From NCBI RefSeq assembly GCF_017794965.1, contig NZ_CP051240.1, forward strand, positions 2,170,001 to 2,234,000: DNA of 64,000 nucleotides, given 5' to 3'. The notes under the pieces are model-generated. The model did no database searches. It saw nothing but the letters and a program-made list of their open reading frames with translations, and was not told the DNA's origin. This document shows positions 9,523 to 18,484 of the stretch, piece after piece. How positions within the stretch are numbered: the stretch's first letter is position 1; every line of letters starts with the position of its first letter. A program made the position numbers and the translations under genes. The DNA is from Alcanivorax sp. (lineage in GTDB: Bacteria > Pseudomonadota > Gammaproteobacteria > Pseudomonadales > Alcanivoracaceae).

Positions 9523-10713
9523 ATGTCCGATATCAGCCTTTCCGACCGCGTACAACGCATCAAGCCGTCTCCCACCCTTGCCATCACCGCCAAAGCCGGC
9601 GAGCTGAGAGCGCAGGGCAAAGACATTATTGGGCTGGGCGCAGGTGAGCCGGATTTCGATACCCCGGAACACATCAAGCAAGCCGCCATCGAAGCGATCA
9701 ATGCCGGCAAGACCAAGTACACCCCGGTGGACGGCACTCCCGGACTGAAAAAAGCCATTATCGACAAGTACAAGCGCGATAACGGCCTGGACTACGAAGC
9801 AGGCCAGATTCTGGTCTCCAGCGGTGGCAAGCAGTCCTTCTTCAACATGGCGCTGGCCCTGCTGAACGACGGCGACGAAGCCATCATTCCCGCTCCCTAC
9901 TGGGTAAGTTACCCGGACATGGTGCTGGTCGCCGGCGGCGTGCCGAAGATCCTCGAAACCGACGTGAACAGCCGCTTCAAGATCACCCCTGAGCAGCTGG
10001 AAGCCGCGATCACCCCGAAAACCCGTCTGTTCGTGATCAACAGCCCGTCCAACCCGTCTGGCATGGCCTACACCATCGAAGAGCTGGCCGCCCTGGGTGA
10101 AGTGCTCAAGAAGCACCCGAACATCATCGTCGCCACCGACGACATGTACGAGCACATCCTGTGGACCGGCAAGCCGTTCGTGAACATCGTCAACGCCACC
10201 CCGGAGCTGTACGACCGCACCGTGGTGATGAATGGTGTCTCCAAGGCCTACTCCATGACTGGCTGGCGTATCGGCTACGCCGCTGGCCCGCAAAAGCTGA
10301 TTGCGGCCATGAAAAAGGTGCAGTCCCAGTCCACCTCCAACCCGGCCTCCATCAGCCAGGCCGCCGCCGAAGCGGCGCTGGCAGGCGATCAGGGCTGCGT
10401 GGACGAGATGGTCAAGCACTTCAAAGAGCGTCACGACTACCTGACCGCGGCTCTGGATGCCCTGCCCGGCGTGAAATGCGCCCAGGGTGACGGCACCTTC
10501 TACGCCTTCCCGGACTTCTCCGAGGCCATCGCCAACATGGACGGCGTCGAAACCGACACCGACCTGGCCGCCCTCCTGCTGGAGACCGCAGAAGTGGCCC
10601 TGGTACCCGGTTCCGCCTTCGGCGCCCCCGGCTGCATGCGCCTGTCTTTTGCTGTCGGCATGGACACCCTGAAGGAAGCCGTAAGCCGAATTGAGAAAGC
10701 GCTGGCTAAATAA
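9523..10713 (+). CDS. Pyridoxal-phosphate aspartate aminotransferase (class I, subgroup Ib)
   Basis: A 396-residue cytosolic PLP enzyme interconverting aspartate and 2-oxoglutarate with oxaloacetate and glutamate. Fold-type I landmarks are visible: GLGAGEPDFDTP near the N-terminus, the cofactor-binding INSPSNPSG, ATDDMYEHI with the Asp and Tyr that contact PLP, the Schiff-base Lys in SKAYSMTGWRIGY near residue 240, and a C-terminal Arg in MRLSFA for the substrate carboxylate. Length and motifs match subgroup Ib aspartate aminotransferases. Some relatives also act on prephenate, so substrate range is not settled. The ATG at 9523 follows GAGGAG with good spacing. A GC-rich hairpin follows the gene. 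Confidence 0.93.
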   Translation: MSDISLSDRVQRIKPSPTLAITAKAGELRAQGKDIIGLGAGEPDFDTPEHIKQAAIEAINAGKTKYTPVDGTPGLKKAIIDKYKRDNGLDYEAGQILVSSGGKQSFFNMALALLNDGDEAIIPAPYWVSYPDMVLVAGGVPKILETDVNSRFKITPEQLEAAITPKTRLFVINSPSNPSGMAYTIEELAALGEVLKKHPNIIVATDDMYEHILWTGKPFVNIVNATPELYDRTVVMNGVSKAYSMTGWRIGYAAGPQKLIAAMKKVQSQSTSNPASISQAAAEAALAGDQGCVDEMVKHFKERHDYLTAALDALPGVKCAQGDGTFYAFPDFSEAIANMDGVETDTDLAALLLETAEVALVPGSAFGAPGCMRLSFAVGMDTLKEAVSRIEKALAK

Positions 10714-10720
10714 TCGGCAA

Positions 10721-10757
10721 ACGCACCACGGGGGTGTTGACGACCCCCGGGTGCGTC
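10721..10757 (+). terminator. GC-rich hairpin after the aminotransferase
   Basis: ACGCACC-A-CGGGGGT pairs with ACCCCCG-GGTGCGT. It lacks a T tract, so it is a stem-loop with likely but unproven termination activity. It overlaps the -35 box of the tRNA promoter. Confidence 0.55.
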
Positions 10758-10765
10758 ACTAATAT
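10737..10765 (+). promoter_or_regulatory. Promoter of tRNA-Asn
   Basis: TTGACG at 10737-10742 and TAATAT at 10760-10765 are separated by 17 bp and lie just before the tRNA. The bases after the -10 box are GC-rich (ACGCGCC), as at stringently controlled stable-RNA promoters. Confidence 0.75.
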
Positions 10766-10781
10766 ACGCGCCTCAAGACAT

Positions 10782-10857
10782 TCCGCCTTAGCTCAGTTGG
10801 TAGAGCAAATGACTGTTAATCATTGGGTCGCTGGTTCGAGCCCAGCAGGCGGAGCCA
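10782..10857 (+). tRNA. tRNA-Asn (GTT anticodon)
   Basis: A 76-nt cloverleaf including encoded CCA. The acceptor stem TCCGCCT pairs with AGGCGGA, the D arm contains AGCTCAGTTGG, the anticodon loop reads CTGTTAA with GTT, and the T arm contains GGTTCGAGCC. No intron or unusual base was seen. It lies between core genes and the polysaccharide region. Confidence 0.97.
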
Positions 10858-10865
10858 AATAAGAA

Positions 10866-10896
10866 AAGGGCTTATCCATCGGGTAAGCCCTTTTTC
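10866..10896 (+). terminator. Rho-independent terminator after tRNA-Asn
   Basis: AAGGGCTTA (10866-10874) pairs with TAAGCCCTT (10884-10892) around a 9-nt loop and is followed by a T run, a typical intrinsic terminator nine bases after the tRNA. Confidence 0.9.
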
Positions 10897-10897
10897 T

Positions 10898-11185
10898 TTG
10901 TCCAATGATTGGTCGCCCTGCGGTCGACTGTTAATCAAACGCAATAGTGGCGACACCGAAGGTGGGGCCAGATAGATAAAACTTCTACCTCAGCGAGCAA
11001 AACCTTCGCTTTAGAAGCGCCCCCCCTCAGGGACGCTCCACCCACTCTCCAACCTGACTTAAACGACTTGCCGTACCCATCGCTCAAAATTGTGGATAGC
11101 CTGTGACGTGGTAGAATCACATCCGGCCTAACAGTTACCCAACACGGAGACAGGCCTTGTCACTGCCCACCAAAATGAGCTGAGC
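10898..11185. other. Intergenic region before the first polysaccharide gene
   Basis: No REP is seen here, unlike most gaps. GACTGTTAATCA at 10926-10937 repeats the anticodon-arm bases 10811-10822 of the adjacent tRNA, possibly a worn attachment-site copy. No other gene or repeat is visible. Confidence 0.45.
11090..11117 (+). promoter_or_regulatory. Candidate sigma-70 promoter for the sugar transferase gene
   Basis: TTGTGG at 11090-11095 and TAGAAT at 11112-11117 are separated by 16 bp and lie about 70 bp before the ATG at 11186. This is the best match in the gap, assigned by eye. Confidence 0.45.
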
Positions 11186-12472
11186 ATGCATCAGGATCCG
11201 ATCACCCTATCCCCCTCACGCCACAACCGCTGGTATGAACGCTTGCTGTTAAACTCAGCGCTTGGCCACCTGATGGCACTGGCAAGCATAATCCTGGGCG
11301 CGCAGTTCATCAGTTATCAGGCCTGGGTACAAAACGATAACCAGGCGATCACGCTCGGCTTGCTGGGCATGACCTATCTGATCTGCGTCTATCTGGGCAA
11401 GAACATCTCAAAATTTGCCGGCGGGAAAGCCATGTCCCATATCTTGGGGACATGCCTGGTTTCTGTAGCACTGGTTATTGCCATCGTTCTACTGTTGAGG
11501 CTGGAATATGCCCGTAGCTCACTGGTGGTTGGCGTCGGCGTCCTGCTCAGCACCCAGGTGCTGGCAGTGGTAATTAACCGCCGTTTCAAAAATCTGAAAC
11601 TGGCGTTTGTTCCTTCCGATAATATTGAGATTCTTCTGCCCCGCAACGCCAGAAACCTTGAATGTCGCCTCCTGCAGACCCCCGATCTTGGTGATAGCCG
11701 CTTTGACGGAATTGCGGTAGACATGGACGCAAAACTCACAGCGGAATGGATTCGCTTCATCAGTCACTGCAACATTTCAGGCATTCCGGTTTTCAACGCC
11801 CGAAAAGTAACCGAAACTCTGGACGGCAAGGTGAACCTTTCCAGCCTGCAGAGCACAGACCTTGCTAACCTCCAACCACAACCCGTGTACCTTGCCGCCA
11901 AGCGCGCATTCGACATAATGTTAACGCTGGTTATTGCTCCACTTTTACTACCTGCGTGCCTGCTAGTAGCCATCCTGATTCGGCTCGACTCACCAGGCCC
12001 TGCGATTTTCGTTCAGCACCGTATCGGCAAGGGAAACACCGTCTTTCGCATGTACAAATTTCGCTCCATGCGCCCCCAAAGCGATGACAACCACGGCCCA
12101 CAATTTGCGGACCAGGACGCACACAGGATTACTCGCCTGGGAGCGTTTATACGCAAATTTCGTATCGATGAACTCCCTCAGTTCTTTAACGTAATAAAGG
12201 GCGACATGAGCCTTATAGGCCCACGCCCAGAGCAACCGGGTTTCGTGGAAAAGTTTGAGGAAGAGGTCCCCTACTACAGCTACCGACATATCGTACGCCC
12301 GGGCATTACTGGCTGGGCACAGGTAAACCATGGCTATGCCGCGGACACAGAAACTACCAGGGAAAAAGTCGAGCATGACTTTTACTATATCAAGAACCTT
12401 TCACCTGCTTTGGACTTCCTGGTAATCATTCGCACAATGAAAACCATAGCAACAGGATTTGGTGCGATGTAG
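11186..12472 (+). CDS. Undecaprenyl-phosphate sugar phosphotransferase (WcaJ-type)
   Basis: A 428-residue polyprenyl-phosphate hexose-1-phosphate transferase that starts repeat-unit assembly by moving a sugar phosphate from a nucleotide sugar to undecaprenyl phosphate at the inner membrane. The N-terminal part has several hydrophobic segments and a variable cytoplasmic domain. The C-terminal half (from about residue 240) is the bacterial sugar transferase domain, with a membrane hairpin, KFRSM, RIDELPQFFNVIKGDMSLIG, GPRPEQP and RPGITGWAQVN. Most WcaJ-type enzymes use UDP-glucose or UDP-galactose; specificity cannot be read here. A second, short PglC-like initiator exists at 36475-37089, so the strain may build two lipid-linked glycans. 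The ATG at 11186 has only a weak Shine-Dalgarno. Confidence 0.9.
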   Translation: MHQDPITLSPSRHNRWYERLLLNSALGHLMALASIILGAQFISYQAWVQNDNQAITLGLLGMTYLICVYLGKNISKFAGGKAMSHILGTCLVSVALVIAIVLLLRLEYARSSLVVGVGVLLSTQVLAVVINRRFKNLKLAFVPSDNIEILLPRNARNLECRLLQTPDLGDSRFDGIAVDMDAKLTAEWIRFISHCNISGIPVFNARKVTETLDGKVNLSSLQSTDLANLQPQPVYLAAKRAFDIMLTLVIAPLLLPACLLVAILIRLDSPGPAIFVQHRIGKGNTVFRMYKFRSMRPQSDDNHGPQFADQDAHRITRLGAFIRKFRIDELPQFFNVIKGDMSLIGPRPEQPGFVEKFEEEVPYYSYRHIVRPGITGWAQVNHGYAADTETTREKVEHDFYYIKNLSPALDFLVIIRTMKTIATGFGAM

Positions 12473-12561
12473 TTCCACTAGACAGACAGTCCGCAATGTT
12501 TACTCATGGAGATCATTTCTCTCTCATTTCAGTCCTGTCAGCACATAACCCGGATTATTGA

Positions 12562-13380
12562 ATGCAATCTGATTTTTGTTTCTCTGTATTGATGTCGCTC
12601 TACGCCAAAGAAAACCCAGTGTCGTTCAGGAACGCATTCAAATCCATTTATCACCAACAAACAACCAAGCCCAATCAGATTGTACTTGTTCTGGACGGCC
12701 CACTCACGCCCGAGCTTTATGCAGAGATAGAATCATTTCAGCAGCAACTTGGTTCTGTACTGACACGGGTAGAACTACCTATCAACAAAGGCTTAGCCCA
12801 CGCACTCAACACTGGGCTTGAATATTGTCGCCATGAATGGGTATTCAGAATGGACACCGATGATCTTTCGCTAAAGACAAGATTTGAAAGTCAGGCTGGA
12901 TTTCTCAAACAACACAGAGATGTGGATGTCCTGGGCGCACTTATTCAGGAGTTCGACCCCGACGACGAGAGCTACCAGGTAATCAGGAACGTACCGGAGC
13001 AACACGATGACATCGTCCAGTTTGCAAAATCACGAAACCCCATCAATCACCCTGTATCCTGCTTCAGAAAAGCTGCCGTTATTGATTTGGGAGGCTACCC
13101 TCCGGTTTATCCTGAAGACTACTTACTATGGGTGAAAATGATCCAGTCAGGCAAAAAGTTCCACAACCAACAAACCGTTTTGCTAAAAATGCGAACAGGA
13201 AGCGACTTTATAAAACGGCGGGGGAGAGGGTTTCTAAAAGGAGAAATCAACACCTATCGGCATATGCTAAATAGCGGATTCATATCACTCCCGGAATTCG
13301 TTAAGACCGTAGTGCTAAGGTCGGCGGTGAGGCTAGCACCGGCGTCATTAAAGGTTCTTGCATATCGTCATTTGCGATAG
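12562..13380 (+). CDS. Family 2 glycosyltransferase
   Basis: A 272-residue GT-A fold enzyme without transmembrane segments. It opens with FSVLMSLYAKENP, has VLVLDGP in the nucleotide-binding region, NKGLAHALNTGLE, and FRMDTDD, the metal-binding DxD motif near residue 95. The later YPEDYLLWVKM fits the acceptor-side acidic motif (ED) of GT2 enzymes such as AmsE-like transferases. It adds one sugar to a lipid-linked intermediate in the cytoplasm; donor and acceptor are unknown. It follows the initiating transferase by 89 bp in the same direction, so it may act second on the same lipid. Base composition is more AT-rich than the core genes to the left. Confidence 0.85.
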   Translation: MQSDFCFSVLMSLYAKENPVSFRNAFKSIYHQQTTKPNQIVLVLDGPLTPELYAEIESFQQQLGSVLTRVELPINKGLAHALNTGLEYCRHEWVFRMDTDDLSLKTRFESQAGFLKQHRDVDVLGALIQEFDPDDESYQVIRNVPEQHDDIVQFAKSRNPINHPVSCFRKAAVIDLGGYPPVYPEDYLLWVKMIQSGKKFHNQQTVLLKMRTGSDFIKRRGRGFLKGEINTYRHMLNSGFISLPEFVKTVVLRSAVRLAPASLKVLAYRHLR

Positions 13381-13432
13381 CCTAATCAAGAAATCGTCAC
13401 AGGATATGCATCTTATGCAGGGGTCTAGTGGA

Positions 13433-14293
13433 CTATTTTTTCAGAAAACCAGCCCCCCACAAGTAGAGGCGAAGCACCAAACAACGAACTCGATAACGGA
13501 CGCCTTTTGAATATCTTTCAACCTTAATATCCTTATAGCCAAGATCTCCAGACTCAGAATAATACGCGCAACTTAACACTCTCGGCTCAACACTTACGCG
13601 CCTCACTCTCCAATAGCGCTTGAATATATCGAGCCTGTTAGATTCCTCCCCCTTGCTGGAGTACGAGTTGACATGATTGGCCCCAAGCACAGATTCAACC
13701 TGTGAAGCATCCTCCATAAGGGAACCAATCCTCTGGTAAATATCCCCATAGGGCAGCATATCAATCTTGATACGCCCCTGTTCCTTCAAAGCATGAAGCT
13801 TTTCAATGGACGCTGATTTTCTTTGATAAAAGTCATAGGGATCAAACAGAATCTTCGCGCCCTGATTGGAATAAACCTCCTTCAAGTGAGACTCATAGAG
13901 AGCCTCCACTTCCCGATTAGTAAATACAATGACGGGATCATATCTCGCTTTATTCTTCTCAAGAAAAGAGATAAGGCGCTCCAACCCCAAGGTGCTATTT
14001 GGATGAAGGAGATTTTCGGCCGACACCAGGACCGTCTTGATGCTTCTACCCTCCCGCTCAATGCGTTCGCATTCTGAATCAAGTTCTGCAAAAAAAATTG
14101 TCGGCGCAGCCACTACACCAGAGTGGCCAGACGTCGCCATCCCCTTGTGACTCTCCCATTCGTCATAGCCGGCCTCAGGAAACAATACGCCCAGCTCAAT
14201 CAGTTCTTGACGCCCTCTTGCAGCAGATAATTGCAGAGAGGTACTTCCTGTTTTATGAAACCCAGCATGAATGACAATTCTGCGCTTGTTCAT
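13433..14293 (-). CDS. Sulfotransferase-like P-loop protein
   Basis: A 286-residue protein with an N-terminal VIHAGFHKTGSTSLQ, the 5'-phosphosulfate-binding loop pattern of PAPS-dependent sulfotransferases. The internal VIVFTNREVEALYESHL resembles the 3'-phosphate region, where R and S contact the nucleotide. The rest is not recognised in detail. A longer reading starts 42 bp upstream, but the ATG at 14293 is chosen because it overlaps the upstream glycosyltransferase stop as ATGA, a sign of translational coupling. It probably transfers sulfate to a sugar or protein; the acceptor is unknown. It is one of four such genes in the window. AT-rich composition suggests it came with the glycan genes. 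Confidence 0.7.
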   Translation of the reverse strand: MNKRRIVIHAGFHKTGSTSLQLSAARGRQELIELGVLFPEAGYDEWESHKGMATSGHSGVVAAPTIFFAELDSECERIEREGRSIKTVLVSAENLLHPNSTLGLERLISFLEKNKARYDPVIVFTNREVEALYESHLKEVYSNQGAKILFDPYDFYQRKSASIEKLHALKEQGRIKIDMLPYGDIYQRIGSLMEDASQVESVLGANHVNSYSSKGEESNRLDIFKRYWRVRRVSVEPRVLSCAYYSESGDLGYKDIKVERYSKGVRYRVRCLVLRLYLWGAGFLKK

Positions 14294-15027
14294 TTCTTCA
14301 CAAGTCTCTTCAAGTGAATAATCGCAGCCCCCCACACGAAACCGGCAAAAGAAGAAAAAAAACGAGGCGGCGAATCGAATTTCAGGACCTCAAACTCGTC
14401 GCTGTCTACAAAGTACCAACCCTTATTCTGGAATAGCAGAGGCTCATAACCATGGTTCCTGCCAAAAACGTCAATAATCTTGAGTTTCACCACAGGTAAC
14501 TGCTTATTGATTTTTCTTTCAATGATCTCTTTCTTGGCAGGAAGAAAAAGGTAATGAGCATCCATCTTCATCAAATAAGCCTGATTACCGTGAGAAAACG
14601 CAAACTCATAGAACTCCGACAATGGCGGAAAACCGGCATTCAAATCAGCAAGGTAATTCTCACCCGCTCTAGCGTATGTTACATCATGTTGCACATATTG
14701 AAATTTGACATCTGGAAAAGAATTCGCCACCGTTTCAAAAATTTCACGTGTTCGGTCTTCAGAGCCATTGTCTATGAGGACAATTTCCTTCGCGAAATAA
14801 GCAACAGACTCAAGTGAAAGCCTCAGATAAGCCCCCCCATTTTTGACCCGATAAATCACCGATATAGGCAAACGGTGGATTTCACTTTGATTTCGGAATT
14901 GGTCAATCTGCCTGTCAAATTCATCTCTAGTAAGGTTCACTTCCCCAACGGCGCGCAAATTCACATAACGTGAATAAAGCAATATCTTAATTATTTTTTT
15001 GAGGAAATGAGTGACCTTCTTCTTCAT
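14290..15027 (-). CDS. Family 2 glycosyltransferase-like protein
   Basis: A 245-residue protein whose middle shows a GT2-like start: LPISVIYRVKNGGAYLRLSL, then EIVLIDNGSEDRTREI, as in enzymes that use a nucleotide sugar. The usual DxD is replaced by LMKMDAHYLF, which keeps one Asp. No membrane segment is clear. It is shorter than most family members, so donor specificity or even activity is open. The gene is coupled to the sulfotransferase-like gene by a 4-bp overlap, suggesting that both modify the same glycan. The ATG at 15027 gives a Lys-rich N-terminus. Confidence 0.7.
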   Translation of the reverse strand: MKKKVTHFLKKIIKILLYSRYVNLRAVGEVNLTRDEFDRQIDQFRNQSEIHRLPISVIYRVKNGGAYLRLSLESVAYFAKEIVLIDNGSEDRTREIFETVANSFPDVKFQYVQHDVTYARAGENYLADLNAGFPPLSEFYEFAFSHGNQAYLMKMDAHYLFLPAKKEIIERKINKQLPVVKLKIIDVFGRNHGYEPLLFQNKGWYFVDSDEFEVLKFDSPPRFFSSFAGFVWGAAIIHLKRLVKK

Positions 15028-15205
15028 ACTTTTGTACCAATACCAGCGCCAGAAGATTGACAGAGAATAACCTGTGACACTTTCTGCGTTTTTAATGAAA
15101 TTGAGGAGTAGCTTGAATCAAATCAAGGAGTGTTCGGCTCATAATTGCATGATCAGAGCCAGGTTATATAGCCGCGGGGAGGGTCTGTCATTATTCTGGC
15201 ACAGT

Positions 15206-16216
15206 TTAGAATCCGTTAGGGTTATTCTTCTGCCATCGCCAATGATCCATGCACATATCATTCAAATCACGAACCGCTTTCCATCCAAGTTTGTTGCGGG
15301 CCTCAATCGGGTCGGCATAACACACAGCCACATCACCGGGTCGACGCTGAACTATCTCGAAATTGACAGAGCAGCCAGAAGCCGATTCGAAAGCCTTCAC
15401 CATATCCAACACAGAATAGCCATTTCCGGTCCCTAGATTTACCGTAATCAATCCGTTCGCCTTCGATAAAACATCAACCGCTCTGATATGACCCTCAGCA
15501 AGATCCATCACGTGGATATAATCACGGACTCCAGTGCCATCCGGTGTCGGGTAGTCCCCCCCGAACACACTTAGCTTGTCTCGCTTTCCAACAGCCACTT
15601 GGGCGATGTACGGCATCAGGTTATTAGGGATCCCCGAAGGATCTTCTCCGATTTCACCGCTTTCGTGCGCGCCAACAGGGTTGAAGTAACGAAGCAAGGC
15701 GATACGCCACTGCTGATCCGCCTGGTGCAGATCCCGGAGCATATCCTCAATATGGAGTTTGGTAGCCCCATATGGATTTGTTGCGCCAAGAGGGAAATCC
15801 TCCTTGATTGGTACAGAGGCCGGGTCGCCATAAACCGTAGCAGAGGAGCTGAAAACCAACTGTTTTACACCCGCTCGTTCCATGGCCTCAAGCAAACGGA
15901 TAGTCCCCACCACATTGAAGTCATAATATCGCAGCGGCTGAGCCACCGACTCTCCCACCGCTTTCAAGCCGGCAAAATGAATCACAGAGGCAATCTCGTG
16001 GTTCCCAAACAACCGATTCAGACAATCAACGTCACGAATATCCCCGTTGATAAATGTCAGGCTTTTACCGGTCAGCTTCTGTACACGGCGCAAGCTCTCC
16101 TCACTGCTGTTACAGAGGTTATCCAGTACAACAACGTCGCACCCCGCCTCCAGGAGAAGCAGGACGGTGTGAGAACCGATATAGCCGGCACCGCCGGTGA
16201 CAAGCACTTTTTTCAT
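15206..16216 (-). CDS. galE: UDP-glucose 4-epimerase
   Basis: A 336-residue short-chain dehydrogenase/reductase enzyme that interconverts UDP-glucose and UDP-galactose. The NAD motif GGAGYIGS is near residue 8. The catalytic Ser region is FSSSATVYGD, and the Tyr-Lys pair lies in NPYGATKLHIED. Substrate-side motifs RYFNPVGAHESGEIGEDP and DGTGVRDYIHVMDLA are typical GalE. The ATG at 16216 is preferred over one nine bases upstream because AGGA lies eight bases before it. It sits next to the mutase gene and near pgi and galU, so it feeds UDP-galactose to polysaccharide synthesis. Confidence 0.95.
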   Translation of the reverse strand: MKKVLVTGGAGYIGSHTVLLLLEAGCDVVVLDNLCNSSEESLRRVQKLTGKSLTFINGDIRDVDCLNRLFGNHEIASVIHFAGLKAVGESVAQPLRYYDFNVVGTIRLLEAMERAGVKQLVFSSSATVYGDPASVPIKEDFPLGATNPYGATKLHIEDMLRDLHQADQQWRIALLRYFNPVGAHESGEIGEDPSGIPNNLMPYIAQVAVGKRDKLSVFGGDYPTPDGTGVRDYIHVMDLAEGHIRAVDVLSKANGLITVNLGTGNGYSVLDMVKAFESASGCSVNFEIVQRRPGDVAVCYADPIEARNKLGWKAVRDLNDMCMDHWRWQKNNPNGF

Positions 16217-16341
16217 TGATGACATCCTGATCTACAGCTCATTCCTGGCCAGCTCAAACTTTAACGCAGGCGCTTGCCGGCAAGCGATTAACCATCCGTG
16301 TTTGGGAATTGGGTTTCGCCTGCAGGCAAGCTTCCACGGCA
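16217..16341. repeat. Worn REP pair between the mutase and galE
   Basis: A degenerate plus copy (CGCTTGCCGGCAAGCGATT, about 16270-16290) and an inverted copy at 16315-16337 (CTGCAGGCAAGCTTCCAC) flank a short spacer. Mismatches in the GTGGGAGC block suggest age. Confidence 0.6.
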
Positions 16342-17715
16342 TCAGCCCACCGCCGTCATCGCCCTGGCCACATTGTCCTCAAACAGGGTGCGGATTCGGC
16401 CCAGCGCCGCCTCGTTATCCGCCTCGAAGCGCAGCACCAGTTTCGGGGAGGTATTCGATGCCCGGCACAGGCCCCAGCCATCGGAGTAGTCCATACGAAT
16501 GCCATCAATCACTCGGCGTTCGCCCTCACCAAAATCTGCCTGATTCTGCAGATACTCCACAATGGCAAACTTGTTTTCTTCGGTAACCTCGATATTGATC
16601 TCGGGAGTGGTGCACAGCGACGGGAAACGCCCGAACAGGGCATCCGCGTCTCCATCAGAGCGACTGATGATACCGAGGATACGGGCTGCCGCCACAAGGG
16701 CATCATCAAACCCATACCAGTCCTCCGCGAAGAAGATATGCCCGCTCATCTCGCCCGCCAACAAGGCACCGGTTTCTTTCATGCGCGCCTTGATCAGGGA
16801 GTGACCTGTCTGCCACATCTCCGGCTCGCCGCCAGCCCCACGGATCACATCAAACAGGGTACCGGTGCATTTCACGTCGAAGATCACCTTCGCACCGGGG
16901 TTGCGGCTCACCATATCCTCCGCCAAGGCCATCAGCAGAATATCCGGAAATACCACCTCGCCGGAGGGCGTCACCACCCCTACCCGATCGCCATCGCCAT
17001 CAAAAGCCAGCCCAAGGTCCGCCTTTTCGGACTTCACTGCGGCAATCAGGTCCACCAGATTCTTCATATCGCCAGGATCCGGGTGATGATTGGGGAAGGT
17101 CCCATCCACCTCAGTGAACAGGGGCACCACCTCACAGCCCAGTGCCGCCAGTACCTGCGGGGCTTGCAGGCCAGTGATGCCGTTCCCGCAGTCCACCACC
17201 ACCTTCAAGGATCTGGGAAGAGTGTGATTCTTGAGAAAGGCCTGCTGGTAGCTATCGAGAATCTCCTGCTCCCGGTAATCACCCTCGCCTTCGGCGAGAT
17301 CGCCATTAATGATGCGTTCCCGCAGCGCCACGATACGCTCGCCGGACAGGGTCACGCCGTTGATCACAATCTTGAAGCCGTTGTAGTTGCCCGGGTTGTG
17401 GCTACCGGTGAGCATCACGCCGGAATTGAGACCTTCAATGTTGTAGGTGGCGTAATACAGCGTCGGCGTGGGCACCATCCCCACATTCACCACGTCACAG
17501 CCGGTCGCTCTGACCCCGTCACTCAACGCCTGCACCAGTGCCGGTCCAGACAAACGACCATCGCGCCCGATCGCTATCGCACTCTGCCCCTGTGCCAGCA
17601 CCTCGGAGCCAATGGCCCGCCCCACCAGAAAAGCCGTTTCATCAGAAAGCGTATCGCCATAAATACCGCGAATGTCATAGGCACGAAAAATGGAGGCGGG
17701 AACGGGGTTACTCAT
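16342..17715 (-). CDS. algC: Phosphomannomutase/phosphoglucomutase (AlgC type)
   Basis: A 457-residue alpha-D-phosphohexomutase interconverting 1- and 6-phosphates of glucose or mannose. The four domains can be traced by their motifs: active-site phosphoserine loop TGSHNPGNYNG near residue 104, metal loop AFDGDGDRVGV near 240, sugar loop GEMSGHIFFAE near 320, and phosphate loop RASNTSPKLVLRFE near 420. These match the bifunctional AlgC type, which supplies glucose-1-P for GalU and mannose-1-P for GDP-mannose. No GDP-mannose gene is seen here, so in this context it most likely serves glucose-1-P. The ATG at 17715 starts MSNPVPASIFRAYDIRG. Confidence 0.93.
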   Translation of the reverse strand: MSNPVPASIFRAYDIRGIYGDTLSDETAFLVGRAIGSEVLAQGQSAIAIGRDGRLSGPALVQALSDGVRATGCDVVNVGMVPTPTLYYATYNIEGLNSGVMLTGSHNPGNYNGFKIVINGVTLSGERIVALRERIINGDLAEGEGDYREQEILDSYQQAFLKNHTLPRSLKVVVDCGNGITGLQAPQVLAALGCEVVPLFTEVDGTFPNHHPDPGDMKNLVDLIAAVKSEKADLGLAFDGDGDRVGVVTPSGEVVFPDILLMALAEDMVSRNPGAKVIFDVKCTGTLFDVIRGAGGEPEMWQTGHSLIKARMKETGALLAGEMSGHIFFAEDWYGFDDALVAAARILGIISRSDGDADALFGRFPSLCTTPEINIEVTEENKFAIVEYLQNQADFGEGERRVIDGIRMDYSDGWGLCRASNTSPKLVLRFEADNEAALGRIRTLFEDNVARAMTAVG

Positions 17716-17805
17716 TGGGGACTCATCCTGATAGTCAGCCAGATGCTAAAGGGGAAATCATACGTGAAAACAGGCGTAATCGCAGGTACCAGAGCGCAGA
17801 GGGAT

Positions 17806-18484
17806 CGCGGTGGAACCACCGCTCCTACAAAAACACACCCAACTCCACCGTAGGAGCGGTCGTCCGACCGCGAAAAGCCTCACCAACCCTCAACCACCAT
17901 CGCGGTGGAACCACCGCTCCTACAAAAACACACTCAACTCCACCGTAGGAGCGGTCGTCCGACCGCGAAAGCCTCGCCAACCCGCAACCTCATCGCGGTG
18001 GAACCACCGCTCCTACAAAAACACACCCAACCCCGCCGTAGGAGCGGTCGTTCGACCGCGAAAGCCTCGCCAACCCGCAACCTCATCGCGGTGGAACCAC
18101 CGCTCCTACAAAAACACACCCACCCCCACGTAGGAGCGGTCGTTCGACCGCGAAAAGCCTCACCAACCCGCAACAACCATCGCGGTGGAACCACCGCTCC
18201 TACAAAAACACACCCAACCCCGCCGTAGGAGCGGTCGTTCGACCGCGAAAGCCTCGCCAACCCGCAACCACATCGCGGTGGAACCACCGCTCCTACAAAA
18301 ACACACCCAACCCCGCCGTAGAAGCGGTCGTTCGACCGCGAAAGCCTCGCCAAGCCGCCACCACATCGCGATGGAACCACCGCTCCTACAAAAACACACC
18401 CAACTCCACCGTAGGAGCGGTCGTCCGACCGCGAAAAGCCTCACCAACCCGCAACAACCATCGCGGTGGAACCACCGCTCCTAC
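17806..18484. repeat. Tandem REPIN array beside the RAYT gene (7.5 units)
   Basis: Seven complete units of 92-95 bp plus a final half unit. Each unit has an inverted REP with GGTGG/CCACC arms (starts 17806, 17901, 17994, 18087, 18181, 18274, 18367, 18462), a spacer of about 20 bp beginning AAAAACACACCC, a forward REP with GGTCG/CGACC arms (starts 17850, 17945, 18038, 18130, 18225, 18318, 18411), and a spacer of about 22 bp with GCCTCGCCAACCCGCAAC. Unit differences are point changes and 1-2 bp indels. Both REP types begin GTAG-GAGC. The final half unit contains the RAYT stop codon. Confidence 0.95.

Noticed and set aside
17806..18484. CRISPR-like regular array
   Set aside because: The units are paired palindromic REPs with conserved, not unique, spacers and no cas genes nearby.
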